Below are positions 1 to 9,363 of a DNA stretch of 24,049 nt, one piece after another. The position numbers and the translations under genes are program-made. The DNA is from Chromera velia. Lineage: Eukaryota; Sar; Chromeraceae. A model generated the notes under the pieces. That model searched no databases and had not been told where the DNA came from. It worked only from the letters and a program-made list of their open reading frames with translations. The stretch is from contig JAHBMJ010001985.1 in assembly GCA_018398765.1 (NCBI GenBank), positions 1 to 24,049 of the forward strand. The letters are read 5' to 3'. Numbering within the stretch: position 1 is the stretch's first letter; every line of letters starts with the position of its first letter.

Positions 1-300
1 AGAAGTGGCCGGGCCGCAGGAACAAAAACATAAATGAACAAACGATTGAAGGACGAGAAACAAGAAGGAAGAAAGGTAAAGGAGAAAGCAGCCAGACAGG
101 CAGGCAGGCAGGCAGGAAGGAAAAAACAGAAAGAAGGAAGAAACGAAGGAAGGCGGGATAAGCGAACAAACATGAAGGAAGGAAGGAAGGTTACAATGGA
201 AGAGAGGGAAGGAAAGGGAGACAAACGAAATCATTCGTATGAAAAAAAGACAGGAAGGAAGAAAGAAAGAGGAAGAGAAGGGAAGAAAGCAAGATAGGGG
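1..300. repeat. Purine-rich low-complexity tract (GGAA/GGCA-type)
   Basis: The plus strand is almost entirely A and G, with short runs of GGAAGGAA, GAAAGAAA and a (GGCA)n patch near 97-116. Open frames here read only Lys, Arg, Glu and Gly and have no domain character, so I do not call a gene. It resembles the purine and pyrimidine microsatellites seen elsewhere in the window. Confidence 0.7.
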
Positions 301-655
301 TATAAGGGGTGGGATGCCTGACCTTCTGAAAAGCCTCGATCGGCTTGAACGGCGCTTGTATCTATTCCAAGGAGGCCCAGAAGGATCCAGTGGGATCTTG
401 AAAAAAGAAAAAAAACACCTGCAGGTCGCGCACCAGAGGAGAATTTAAACGGAAAGATAGAGATGAATGGAGAAAGAACAATAGGTTTGCTCACCTCCCA
501 GGGCCCCCACGACACTTACCTCGGCCTTTTTATGCCTTGCCGGGGGCCAACCTGCAAGCAAAAGAACAGAAGACAATACATCATATGCTGAAAAACACCA
601 CCGAGTAGCGCAGGTGACAGCAGTCAATACACAGGGGTCCGATCATCCTTCGAAT
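301..655. other. Unassigned intergenic stretch
   Basis: Mixed-composition sequence with no convincing open frame, RNA gene or repeat. Short frames on both strands lack domain character and good splice context. Nothing further can be supported. Confidence 0.4.
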
Positions 656-686
656 TATTGCCCGTTAGAGGCCGATCTGGGCAATA
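656..686. repeat. 31-bp hairpin module, copy 1
   Basis: TATTGCCC at 656-663 and its exact reverse complement GGGCAATA at 679-686 flank a 15-nt spacer. The spacer matches, in reverse complement, the spacers of copies 3 and 4 (about 11-13 of 15 positions by eye). The module starts and ends in TA. Confidence 0.75.
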
Positions 687-800
687 CGCTCTAGAGCTGT
701 CGGAACTCCCTGCATCCAGACCCATCCAAATGATGTCAGAATACATAAATGAACAAAACAAAACCATCTAGGACCACTTTTTCCAGACTCATCTGCGGAT

Positions 801-831
801 TATTGCCGAGATGAGCGCAACACGGGCAATA
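801..831. repeat. 31-bp hairpin module, copy 2 (diverged)
   Basis: TATTGCC at 801-807 pairs with GGCAATA at 825-831. Total length is 31 bp, as in the other copies. The spacer keeps the AGAT start and CAC end seen in copy 4, but is diverged in the middle. Confidence 0.6.
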
Positions 832-858
832 TTTCAGTGGTCCTCCCTCCAATCGAGT

Positions 859-1173
859 ACTGCCGGTAGAGTTGTGGAAACCAAAGGTGGGCTCACAGGC
901 TCTCAGACTTCGTTTTCCGACACTACTGGAAGCTGTCTGGTAGAGGCTTGAAAGCCTGTGTGCTGTCTCCGCAAATCTGAAAATTATTGCCCAGATCAGC
1001 CTCTCATGGGCAGTATTGCCCAGATCGGCCTGTCACGGGCAATAATTTTCAAATTTGCGGAAACAACACATGGGCTTTCAGGCTTCCGCCTGAACTGTCC
1101 CAGTGGTGTATGAAGATGAAATCTGAGAGCCTGCAAGCCCACCTTTGGTTTCCGCAACTCTGTGGTAGCAGTT
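859..1173. mobile_element. Fold-back (long inverted repeat) element
   Basis: The left arm (about 859-992) is matched by the reverse complement of the right arm (about 1037-1173), at roughly three-quarters identity by eye. The best-conserved blocks are 969-992 against 1037-1060 (one mismatch in 24) and the GGAAACCAAAGGTGGGCT block near 877-894 with its inverse at about 1135-1152. The centre holds two 31-bp hairpin modules. No coding capacity is seen, so it fits a non-autonomous fold-back or MITE-like element. Outer ends and target duplication are not clear. Confidence 0.65.
985..1044. repeat. Two overlapping 31-bp hairpin modules (copies 3 and 4)
   Basis: Copy 3 spans 985-1015 (TATTGCCC to GGGCAGTA) and copy 4 spans 1014-1044 (TATTGCCC to GGGCAATA). 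They share the two bases TA at 1014-1015. Their spacers are near-identical to each other, AGATCRGCCTSTCAY by consensus. They form the turn of the larger fold-back element. Confidence 0.8.
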
Positions 1174-1463
1174 TACTAATACTTTGTGCACAAAGATGGC
1201 CGGAGACGGCTAGCTCACACAACTGTGTGCCAGAGAGAACTCATGCACACGGGGGCTCATCGTGGGTCCGCGCGGAAGGCGTCGCCACCGTCGCCATGCC
1301 GAGGTGGCGGCACTCGACGCACGCAGCCGACTTAAAGTTTGCCTCTGTCCAAGTCTGTCGGCCAACAATCGGGTCTGAAGTCTCTTGAAGGTCCACAGGG
1401 TCAAAAATGCGGAGTCCTGAACCTCTGAGCAAACGGACTTTTCCCACAGAAATGTTGCCACAA

Positions 1464-1520
1464 AAAACGCTCTGTCAGATGTCTTCTGATAGTTTTAGAA
1501 GATGTGTGACAGAGCGTTTT
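1464..1520. repeat. 57-bp hairpin
   Basis: The arm 1464-1487 (AAAACGCTCTGTCA, then GATG, then TCTTCT) pairs with 1497-1520. There are 14 perfect base pairs at the base, a four-base mismatch and six more pairs, closing a loop of about 9 nt. A pyrimidine-rich run follows at 1530-1541. It could be a small inverted-repeat element or a structured RNA; neither is shown. Confidence 0.6.
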
Positions 1521-2871
1521 CTCAGTTTTGACTTTTTTTTTTGGAGTGCACTTTCGGGGCTCTGGAGGAGACGGCTGTTGCTGGGTCCCCTCGGGTCGGC
1601 ATGAAGTGGAGCTTGCAGGTGGGTCCAGTGGACACCAGCCATCTTGATCTTGTTTTCAACGTCTTCCTGCTTGCTGCTGCTCCTCCTGTTCAAGCGGGGA
1701 AGGGCTGCCGGCCTTATCTAGCTGTTAAAGCACTGCTGCTCTCATCGCTCTCCTTACTCTTTCCTTGCAGGTCACAGTTTGGGAGCCCCCGGGTCAACCC
1801 CAGGTCAGCCTGTCCAGACCCGCTGCTTCTTAGGCTCTTGGTCTTTTGCTTAGGACCTTGTGCGTGCAGAATAAGCTAGACAGAAGTGCTTCCTTGACTA
1901 CACAAAGCGTGAACGCCTATCTCTCCGTGTTTGCAGGTGCTAGACCGGGTGGACGGAGAATTGGGGACACCTGCCGGTCAGTTAAGGAAGCGCGGCTTGC
2001 TCTCTCGCTTTGCATGATGATTTGCTTAGCATCCAGCTTCTTTGTTCTGCTAGGAGCTTGACAGAAACGTACAAGGGAGGTCACTGAGAGAGGGTTGATG
2101 GAGAGTCTGCTGGGGCCTCCATTTTTTGACCGCCTCTTCTGAAGCTTTGCACAGCTCTCAGTCGTGCCAGACATTTTTCACCTCAGACCAATCGCTCAGC
2201 TTTCATGCATTTGAATATCTTCCACTTGCTCCATGTGTGTCAGTCTTTGAAAGCGGTCCATACTATCTCAATGCAAGTGCTCCTTACTCGTTCATCCTTT
2301 CTCATTTGTGGCACTCCGTACTGGTCTCCCTCTGAACATCTGGATCTACCCACGGACTTATCTTTCTTTTTCACAGCTTCTCACTGACACACACAGAAGG
2401 ATTTGCAAGCTTTTACGCCGTATAGTGTGAGTTCTTTGTGAATAGGATTATGTTGTTTCTGTGCTCTGTTCTTCGGAATCCTCTCCGACCCCTGCTGACT
2501 GCCTCCTGTCCGGTCTGACCAGCCTAGCTGTGAAGCCCTCCTTCCTGCACTGTTTCCCTTGCAGAAGAAGCAATTCTTTGTACTTGATTGGCGGCGTTAA
2601 ACGTTGCTTTTGAGCGTATTTATTAGTGTTGTTCCTCTGTATTTCTTTTCAGGTAACATTCACTAACTTTCACGTACCGCGGTGATCATAATTTTTCCCA
2701 CCATGCACCCTAGCTAATCAACCAGCCTTTTGAGCATATTTGAGCAGATTTGCACAGAAGTAACGATTATAGATGATATAAAGGCTCTATATTACTTTGG
2801 GTAATCTAGTTTTACTTCATAATATTTTTTATTAGCATTTCTTTGCTATTAAATCATAATATCTAGAATAA
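1521..2871. other. Unassigned stretch with exon-like fragments
   Basis: No credible complete gene is visible. The stretch has several splice-acceptor-like sites (for example CCTTGCAG at 1764-1771 and GTTTGCAG at 1930-1937), and an open frame at 1541-1879 without recognisable domains. From about 2690 to 2890 it turns strongly AT-rich just ahead of the retroelement. It could be untranslated or intronic sequence of a gene I cannot recover, or upstream retroelement sequence. Confidence 0.35.
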
Positions 2872-5310
2872 TTTTTAGGGTATCACAATATTGCAGTCCG
2901 ACTTGAGGGCAAAAGTCCATTTATGAGGGCACAGGCCTTCCCTCCTCTTCCAGTTGCTTCTCCTGCTTTCTCTCTCTCTTCCCCCCCTCCTCCCCCAGCC
3001 TTCTCTTATAAAAGGATTATCGGTGCCCTCCGATCGATCGATACGAGTAAGGCTAACGGAATTGGGGGCGTTTTCCCCAGATATCTTGACCTTTGTTTCA
3101 GCTCCTCTCCCCTTTCTCGTTTCCTTCTTTTTGTCTTCTTTAATTTATTTCATCGTTATTCCTATTGGCCGTCTCTTTGGAATTTGATCCGTGTAGTTCC
3201 GGTTCTGAAAGGCCCCTCTCTTGACTGCTCAGAATGGAGACCTATCCATATTGTATGTTTACTTGTGAAACTGTTTGCCCTCCTGATGGACGAGAGATTG
3301 AGAGAACAGACCTCATTAGATAACTGCCAGCTGGGGTTCAGGAAGGGGGTTGGGACCAGGAAGGCCATTGCGGCACTGGCGGGACTCATAGCGAGCTCCA
3401 AAGCCCTGAAACTCCCCCTTCTGGCTGCGTTCGTTGACTTTTCTAAGGCGTTTGATAAGGTCCCTCGAGGTCTGTTGCTGAGACGGCTTCGGGAGGAGGG
3501 TGTGTCGGAATGTGATGTTTTGATGGTGCATGCTATGTACTTTGATGTCTGGGCGAGGGTCGATGGTGCAGATAGGGAGATACAGGAAGGGGCGGGGGTG
3601 AAACAGCCTGAGGGTGACCCTCTCTCTCCTCTGCTCTTCTTTCTGTTCATTAATAATCTGCACCGCCACATCCGCCTCTCGGCTCACCGAGAGGATGAAG
3701 TCGGGGGGGAAGAGTTAGAGAAGGATGGAACAGTATCTGACGAGAGGTCTATAGAAAGCAGAACGTGTGACTACCCTTGGGCAGGCAGATTGAGAGGGGT
3801 TGGCATTGGGAAGAGGAATAAGAAGACCGAAGTAGCGGTGAAGAGGAAACGAGGGAAAGTCAGGGTCAGTCAGGACGATATGATCTGTATGGGGCCCGAG
3901 CCTCTCGAAAGCCTCGGTTACGCTGACGACCTTGTTCTGTTTGGTCGTTCTTTGCATGAGCTTCAAGCGAGAATGAATAAATTAGCGGAATATTGTCGGA
4001 CATGGGGCCTCACGGTCAATTTAAAAAAGACAAAAGTAATTAGGCTTTCCTGCAGCAAGGAGAATATTAGTTAGCCAATCTTCTTTGAAGGGAAGGAAGT
4101 TGAGAGAACGGGCCAGTATAAGTATTTAGGCTACACCTTTTTTAAAGACGGATCTCTCCGTTCCTCTGTGAGACATCGCTTAGGGGTGGCAGAGAGGGCA
4201 CTCGGGAGGGTTATTGAGCTCTGTGTTTCTCTTGGTCGTCTCTCCCCGACTTCGTAAATTATGCTTTTTCGGGGCCTGTGGATTCCTGTGGCCCTTTACG
4301 GGCTAGAAGTGTTTTTCGTCAGTCAGGCAGATATGAAAGGCTTAGCGTTGGATGATTTGCAACTACGTTTTGTTAGATAGGTTTTCAGCCTTCCCCGCAA
4401 TTCGTTTCATGTCCTCTCCCTCTTCATCTCTGACCTTTGCCCAATACGGGCTATCTTGACTAAAAGAGTGGGGGGTTTTTTACGCAGCCTCTCCTTAACA
4501 TCCCACTGTGTGCCCGCTGGCTTTTTAGATCTCTGCAAAGACGGCCTTTATGGCGATTGGTGGAGGTTCGTCAAGCTGTTGGTAGAACTTTTTGCTCTTG
4601 AACTCTTCTCTATCAAGGGGGTGCCTTCGGGTCCGGGAGAGAAAGCTGCATTAAAAAGAAAGTTCGCAGTAGAAGGGAGAGGTAGGGAGACACAAGAATG
4701 GTTGGATGACTGGTTTGTAGCTACCTCCCGTTCTTTACAAAAAGAGCGCCGGTAGGACAGGGGAGGGCAGGCAGGACGGGGGGGGTTTTCCCTAACGGAG
4801 TGAGGCCTTCGGTCTTCCAAGTCGAACATCCGTCTAGACAGCGCTTGGCCCGCCTTGTCATGGGAGGATAGACCGGCTCAAGCGGGCGGTGTGTTCCTAT
4901 GGTTCGACCTCTCCCTAGGAGGCTGATCTGTTCGGAGGCCAACGTCAGGCCGATTGCCCCTGCACTGTTGGGGGGGGGGGGAGGGAGTTCCGAACGGGGA
5001 GGTAGAGACGGTCTGCGAGCACTGCCCCCTCGATTTGCATGGGCGTGGCCATCTGAATGATGTTGTTCATAAGTTGACTGAATGCAAAGGGACCGAAAGG
5101 GAGAGGGGATGCATGAATAGGCTTTTGGATAAAGTAAGAGACGCTCACTCTAAGTCGGACTTGATTGTGTGGGCACAACAAATGGCTAAGCAGCAGCTGG
5201 GACTTGGTGTGAGCGAAAATGGGAAGAAAGTGAGGGAGATCTTCACACTTCTCCTCGAAAAGCACCCTGTTGCAGGCGTACGGGCGATCTCCAATTGCCT
5301 TCGTAAGTAG
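2872..5310 (+). pseudogene. LINE reverse transcriptase ORF, broken by six in-frame stops
   Basis: The frame encodes a non-LTR reverse transcriptase; an ATG lies at 2923. Visible motifs in order are KANGIGG (KxxGxDG-like block), EWRPI, LGFRKG, the catalytic AFVDFSKAFDKV with its first Asp pair, EGDPLSPLLFFLFINN, the catalytic YADDLVLF (about residues 333-340 from the ATG), and WGLTVNLKKTKV. After the stop at 4072-4074 the thumb-like and connection region continues in the same frame. It ends with CEHCPLDLHGRGHLNDVVH and TEC, a CCHC-type motif like those at the C-end of many LINE ORF2 proteins. Stops lie at 4072 (TAG), 4255 (TAA), 4378 (TAG), 4753 (TAG), 4801 (TGA) and 4924 (TGA), with no frameshift. 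A basic insert of about 70 residues separates the PLSP and YADD motifs. It is not functional as read. Confidence 0.88.
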
Positions 5311-5531
5311 CTGTGTGTGTTCCCTCAGTCTGTCCTTCTTTCTCTTTTCTTCCTTTCTTTCTTTCTTTCTTTCTTTTTTTTTTTCTTTCTTTCTTTCTTT
5401 CTTTCTTCCCTTTCCCTCACTTTCTCTCACTCTTTCCCCGTCGTTGTTCATTCTTGACGACCGTACTTGTTTTTGAGGCGAATATTTCGTTATGTCAGTC
5501 CGAGTGTATGTCATCCGACTGATTGATTGAT
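5311..5531 (+). repeat. LINE 3' region with (CTTT)n microsatellite
   Basis: A CTTT/CTTTTT tract fills about 5349-5408, inside a pyrimidine-rich stretch that follows directly on the retroelement stop. The stretch closes with the (TGAT)n tail near 5519-5532. The microsatellite may have grown inside the element's 3' UTR. Confidence 0.6.
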
Positions 5532-6689
5532 GAACAAACAAGGGCGGAACGGAATCAATCGGGGGATGAGCGAAAAGCATATGGGGGGGAAACGCAAGAC
5601 GGACGACCCCAAGAGGCCCAGGCTGCGGGGCTCGGATGGCACCCCTCGCGTGAGCGTGGAAGGCGGTGGAGGTGATGGGCTTAAGCCTGTACGGGTATGG
5701 GAGGGTACGCGGGGTGCTTATACTCGTGCGGTTCACAAGCGAATCTGCGAGCGGGGTGCATGCTGCGTGCGGCTTCTCCGTTCTTCTTCTCCCTTTTTCT
5801 CCCCTTTTTGAATTTCTTTATCATGCTTACTACTCACAATTTCACTTCCCTAGAAAACAAGTCGTACCTCAAGGATGAACCAACCAAACCGACTGAACTG
5901 ACTGAACTGACCGAACTGCAGAGACTAAACTGAGAGAGAAACCTTTGTTTGTTCATCTTTGGCAGAAAAGATAGGGAATCAAAGGAGATTGGGAGTTCTG
6001 ATCTTTTTCTCTCTCTGTCTCCTTCCATTCCGCCTCGGTTGATTTTCTTTAAAGGTCATCTGACAGACCTCTAACTAACACGAACTGACAGAAGGAATCT
6101 CAGTGGCCCGTGACCCTTGGGGGAAAAAAAAGACATAGAAACAGAGTAGTCCATCTCCGTTCTTTCTGTTCCCCTTGAGGTACTTGTTTTTTCCCTTTCC
6201 TTCTCGTTTCTCCCTCCGCTTGGGCGTGCCAGTGCTGTTTTAGCGCTTTGATCGGTCATGGGGACCCTCTTCCAGGCGAATTGCAGGCAGTGCTCGATCG
6301 TCTCAAGGGTGGGATAGAGAGCGTGGTGTAACTCAGCCTGTAAGAGAACTACCAGATAAAGCAAAAGCCTGTTTGCTTAGAGGTGGAGCCACCCTCCACT
6401 TCCATCCACCTCCCCACCCCTGTCAGGCTACCATCGATTCAATTTATCCCAGTGGGGCCTAAGTCTAAAGTTTAACTCTATGTATGATGCTCTAGGTTGG
6501 CCAGAGTCTATACGGCTCACCGGTTTTAACCCCATATATCATCATCATCACTTCCCTGCGATGGTAATATGGTTCTATGCGGCATTCTAATTCTAGTTAT
6601 CATGCTGCGAGACTCAACTCCTCTGTGCGAGAATATGACTCCGAGGCGAGGATTTTTACGGATCTTGACGAGTCCTCACCTTTTTTTTC
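5532..6689. other. Unassigned intergenic stretch with short tandem repeat
   Basis: No supported gene. A CTGAA-type short tandem repeat (GACTGAACTGACTGAACTGA) lies at about 5890-5920. An ATC repeat sits near 6537-6551. The open frame at 5527-5811 is rich in Arg and Gly at its start and shows no domain, so I do not call it coding. Confidence 0.4.
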
Positions 6690-7219
6690 CGTGCGCGCCG
6701 CTGCTCTATAAAAACAAAAACCGAGGCCCAGGGCCCCGGCATGCATATATAGGGGTCCGTAGGGGGCCCGCTACTGTGCAGGACCAATAACATGGGGCCG
6801 GGGCCACGGCTCGCCTCATAATTGCGTGTATAAGACCGCTGCGTCATGCACGTATCACCCCTAGCTGGCATGCCGGGGCATGCGTTGAAAGCGGCGGGCG
6901 GCGGGCAACCGTTGAATCTGCGCGGCGCGCGCTAGCTCTTTCTTGCGGTCGACCGTCCATGCATGCATGCTGACCGATATTACCACGCTGCTGATCGAAA
7001 AGGGTGAAACTTCGTTGCCCTGGATCAATTGAATCTGAAGAATCATTGCAGTGATAGATCCTCACACCGATCGACCCATACCGCATCAAATTACTGACAC
7101 TCTTCGATGCAAGCAGAAAACTGTAGAGCGGACCAGAACGGCACGCACGCAACCTCAGCACGGTGACCCTTTCTCCACGTCCGGAGCAAAGAACGCGAAC
7201 CCGGACTGCAGCACAAGCC
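6690..7219 (+). promoter_or_regulatory. Candidate promoter region of the CCCH zinc-finger gene
   Basis: A GC-rich island with a TATA-like CTCTATAAAAAC at about 6703-6714. It is dense in GCATGC sites (near 6738, 6867, 6879 and a CATGCATGCATGC run at 6958-6970). It ends at the proposed start codon at 7220. TGCATGC is a known ApiAP2-type regulatory motif in apicomplexan promoters; its use here is inference. The distance from TATA to ATG is about 500 bp, which would need a long 5' UTR or an upstream non-coding exon. Confidence 0.4.
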
Positions 7220-7753
7220 ATGAACCAGCTTTCATCGCGGGAGGTTGTACTGAAGCCACGTCCTGGCTACTCTTCCGGTGACTCATCTCGCCACACACTG
7301 TATGGAGCTCTGCAGTCAGAAGGTCGGGTCGTATATCTTTTCTTTAAATTGTCGTTCACACATGCATTCGCAGAAAAATGGACAGATGTACACACGAACG
7401 TCGGCGTTCCAGGTCGCGCATGCAAGCACATCATCGTGCGATCGTATCTGGAAACCAATCCACAAAGGCTTCTTCCCCCCTCTTCAGCCACCTTTTCTCT
7501 TCCTCCCGTCGTGTCAAATGCATGCGTGCATGCACTTGCTTATATGAATATATGCTGAACACAGGTTCACACATGCCTAATCACTCGTTCTCAAAAAATA
7601 CAGAGGCACTTAGACAATCAGCTTATGGATTGCGTGTCCCACGACAGCCAGTCAACTGTATGGTGACTTGTTCGCTGACTTGCTGATTCGCTCGATGACT
7701 GACTTACGTCCTTCACCGACTACCTCATGTGTCTCTACCTCTACCTCTACCTT

Positions 7754-7819
<66 letters not shown>

Positions 7820-9329
7820 AGCAAACAGATTATCAGGCCGGGATACTCACCCACCGACTGACCAACAAAAATAACAAACAGGAGAAGTCAAACATGTTTA
7901 CCTGTCTGCACACATGCACTTGTGCTCGCTTCTGCCGCGTGCAGATACTTATTTTGTCGGTTGTTCTTTCCTTTTGTGCGTTGGCATATCTCTTTCAGGT
8001 TGACCTCCCCTTTTTCATTTCAACACTGTTCTGCCAATCTTCCGACTTGGCCTGCATGTTTGCTCTGATCAGATTTCTTCTTACATGCTATGTTTCACAA
8101 AATCGGGACGCAAATTTATAGTGTGGGTGTGCACCTTTCACTTTGGGTTGCAGATACCAGGGAGTCTGCGTCCACACACATGCAAGGGAGGTCTCAGGGA
8201 GTAAAGAGAAATGTCCCTCCTGTGGAGCCTGACTCCGACATCGTTGACCCAGAACGATTTGAAATGTGGAAGTTCAAGCGAACCCTGGACGCACAGTCCA
8301 AAAGTAAGTAAGTACCTTCGTACCTTCAGGACACTTCCGTTGACCCTGCATGCATGATTCCAATGAAAGAAAGAGTGATCACATTTGCTGAAATCCTCCG
8401 TGCATGCATACGGACTCTGCAGCGCCAAAAGACAGGTGGCAAAAGGAGCCGTCCGAGCCCTTTCGACGCGGAATGTCAGTCCTGGATACGCGATTACATC
8501 ATTGCATATGAACCCAAATAGCAGTGTATTTTATATTCAGCAAGAGCTCATAAAACGGAGGTCCAAGCCGACATATGAATTTCAGCAGCTGTAGAAAGAA
8601 CATGCAGACGTTTTCTTGACTGAGGGTCGTGCCCTTCTTCGAGCACCTCCTGAGTTTTCTTTCTGCTGTTTTGCAAAGAATGGGTCAGCAAGCTGGTAAC
8701 ACCATCCGCGGTGTCTCTCTTATATGCAGGTGTCCGAAGGGCAAGAAGGAATGCGCATTTTCGCATGTGTTGTTTAAAGATATACAAAGATATACATGTG
8801 TTGTTTAATACTGTATCAAAGTAAACGTATGCAGGTGTCCGATGGGCAAGAAGGAATGCGCATTTTCGCACGATGCCAACGTGCTGCGCGAGAAGAAGGT
8901 GGGTGCCTGACCGCCCGATCGCCCTCTACCGTTACTTGTTCTCTTCCTGTTCCGTCGTGCCTGATCACCGAAAAGCCCAAACTGTCTACGGCTGTGTCAT
9001 TTGCATTTAGTTTCAGCTCCAATTCAGGATGCCTCCAAAGCAGTTCGGCCATATTGTTCCTTTGCCCTCAAAGTGGGTCTTTTTCAATGGGCAGCCAGGG
9101 GGGTTGTTGACAACGAAAAAGAATGTATCTTTGGCTTGAGCATGTGCATATCAGAACAGAACAAAGTTTTTTGAATCTCTCTGTGTGATGTACCCAGGTT
9201 TTCGCCGGTCTCTCTTTTCGTCTGTCTCTGCCTTTTATCTCATTTCTTGTTTTTTTCCCTCTCTGTATGACTTTGTTCGTCTCCCTCTGCTCGGTTTGTC
9301 TGTCTCTGTTTCTCTCATCCTTCTCTCTG

Positions 9330-9363
<34 letters not shown>

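Larger units (their letters stand above)
2872..5531 (+). mobile_element. Non-LTR (LINE) retrotransposon relic
   Basis: A single plus frame opens at 2872, runs through a reverse transcriptase domain and ends after a C-terminal Cys/His motif at 5310. A pyrimidine-rich 3' region with a (CTTT)n tract follows, then a short TGATTGATTGATGA tail at 5519-5532, of the kind that often closes LINE 3' ends. No LTRs, integrase or RNase H were seen. No apurinic-type endonuclease or ORF1 is visible upstream, so the copy may be 5'-truncated near 2870, as is common for LINEs. The exact ends are inferred. Confidence 0.7.

Noticed and set aside
34..515. Overlapping open frames on both strands in the first 500 bases
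   Set aside because: They read through purine-rich simple repeat, are dominated by Lys, Arg, Glu and Gly, and have no domain or splice context.
1541..1879. Plus-strand frame of 112 residues
   Set aside because: Composition is Leu/Ser-rich with no motif, and it contains internal acceptor-like sites; no support as a gene.
3162..3671. Minus-strand frame of 169 residues
   Set aside because: It is the shadow of the reverse transcriptase frame, whose catalytic motifs are clear on the plus strand.
4945..5736. Minus-strand frame of 263 residues
   Set aside because: It overlaps the LINE Cys/His region and the (CTTT)n tract, where it reads as a Lys/Glu repeat; no domain seen.
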